Source of the DNA: Xanthomonas cassavae CFBP 4642
GTDB taxonomy: Bacteria > Pseudomonadota > Gammaproteobacteria > Xanthomonadales > Xanthomonadaceae
DNA length: 15,385 nt
Reading direction: 5' to 3'
NCBI RefSeq assembly: GCF_000454545.1
Contig: NZ_CM002139.1
Span: 4,564,235-4,579,619, forward strand
A program made the position numbers and the translations under genes. The notes under the pieces are model-generated. The model was given only the letters and a program-made list of their open reading frames with translations. It made no database searches and had not been told where the DNA came from. Shown one piece after another: positions 15,160 to 15,385 of this stretch. Each line of letters begins with the position of its first letter. The first letter of the stretch is position 1.

Positions 15160-15385
15160 TCAGCCATGAAAATTGCTTGCCATGCGCAAAACGCGCTCTG
15201 GGCAAGGTTTGCAGCGCATCAGCGCCGTCGCCAGCCGCGGTAGCATCTGTTTCAGGTCGGATCGGCGGTTGAAGCGATAGGCCGCTTCGGCCAGGTAGCG
15301 CCTTGCATACTTGGCCTGGCCCACCGCATGGTAGGTCCCGCTGATGGCGCGTTTGACATTGCCCAGCACCACATTCAACCAACGT
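15160..15385 (-). CDS. IS1595-family (ISXO2-like) transposase, C-terminal part, runs off the window
   Basis: The final 74-75 codons are present and the rest lies beyond the right edge. The reading is RWLNVVLGNVKRAISGTYHAV, then KYARRYLAEAAYRFNRRSDL and MLPRLATALM, ending MASNFHG with TGA at 15160-15162. The LGNxK...GTYHA...KYARRYLAE...YRFNRR pattern is diagnostic of the ISXO2-like DDE domain, in which the third catalytic residue is usually Asn near the LGN motif. Whether the gene is intact cannot be judged. The IS10-like element inserted about 40 nt past this stop, possibly within the 3' end of this IS. Confidence 0.85.
   Translation of the reverse strand, partial: RWLNVVLGNVKRAISGTYHAVGQAKYARRYLAEAAYRFNRRSDLKQMLPRLATALMRCKPCPERVLRMASNFHG

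Overview
The window is GC-rich and reads as Xanthomonas or a close Xanthomonadaceae relative. The signs are a type I-C cas operon of the kind found in xanthomonads, a long-form queF beside a small LysM protein and a lipoprotein, and an IS1595 (ISXO2-like) transposase end among other broken insertion sequences. The genus is inferred from family resemblance and codon style, not from a search.

Region 1 (1-8043, + strand) is a complete, apparently intact type I-C CRISPR-Cas operon in canonical order: cas3, cas5c, cas8c (csd1), cas7c (csd2), cas4, cas1, cas2. Most junctions are tight: cas5/cas8c and cas8c/cas7 share ATGA start-stop overlaps, cas4/cas1 nearly touch, and cas1/cas2 are 15 nt apart. 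Inside the 3' third of cas8c, an in-frame GTG at 4778 sits behind a strong Shine-Dalgarno sequence and would give a 135-aa Cas11c small subunit.

Region 2 (8044-10361) holds a leader of about 188 bp and then the array. Twenty-seven near-identical 31-nt repeats (R1-R27) separate 26 spacers of 34-36 nt. They are followed by a trailer of six progressively decayed repeats out to about 10361, giving 33 repeats and 32 spacers in all. The repeats form a 7-bp stem with an 11-nt 3' tail, as expected for Cas5c processing into crRNAs with an 11-nt 5' handle. Cas1-Cas2 with Cas4 would add spacers at the leader end. Cas5c, Cas7, Cas8c and Cas11c form Cascade, and Cas3 degrades targets.

Region 3 (10512-12375, - strand) is ordinary chromosome: queF, a LysM protein with a duplicated N-terminal motif, and an Ala/Thr-rich lipoprotein, read in that order.

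Region 4 (12488-15385) is an insertion-sequence graveyard. It contains a small membrane-protein ORF that is probably cut at its 5' end. Next to it is a dead IS3-family remnant with a recognisable -1 frameshift signal, a +1 frameshift and a deletion that removes the catalytic Glu. A perfect 14-bp inverted repeat of unknown origin follows. Then comes a 1342-bp IS10-like IS4-family element with 15-bp ends and a 9-bp target duplication, whose transposase is broken. The window ends in the C-terminus of an IS1595-family transposase.

No wholly new defence system is evident. The best second looks are the nested cas11c start, the structured leader, the array decay gradient, and the nested IS block.
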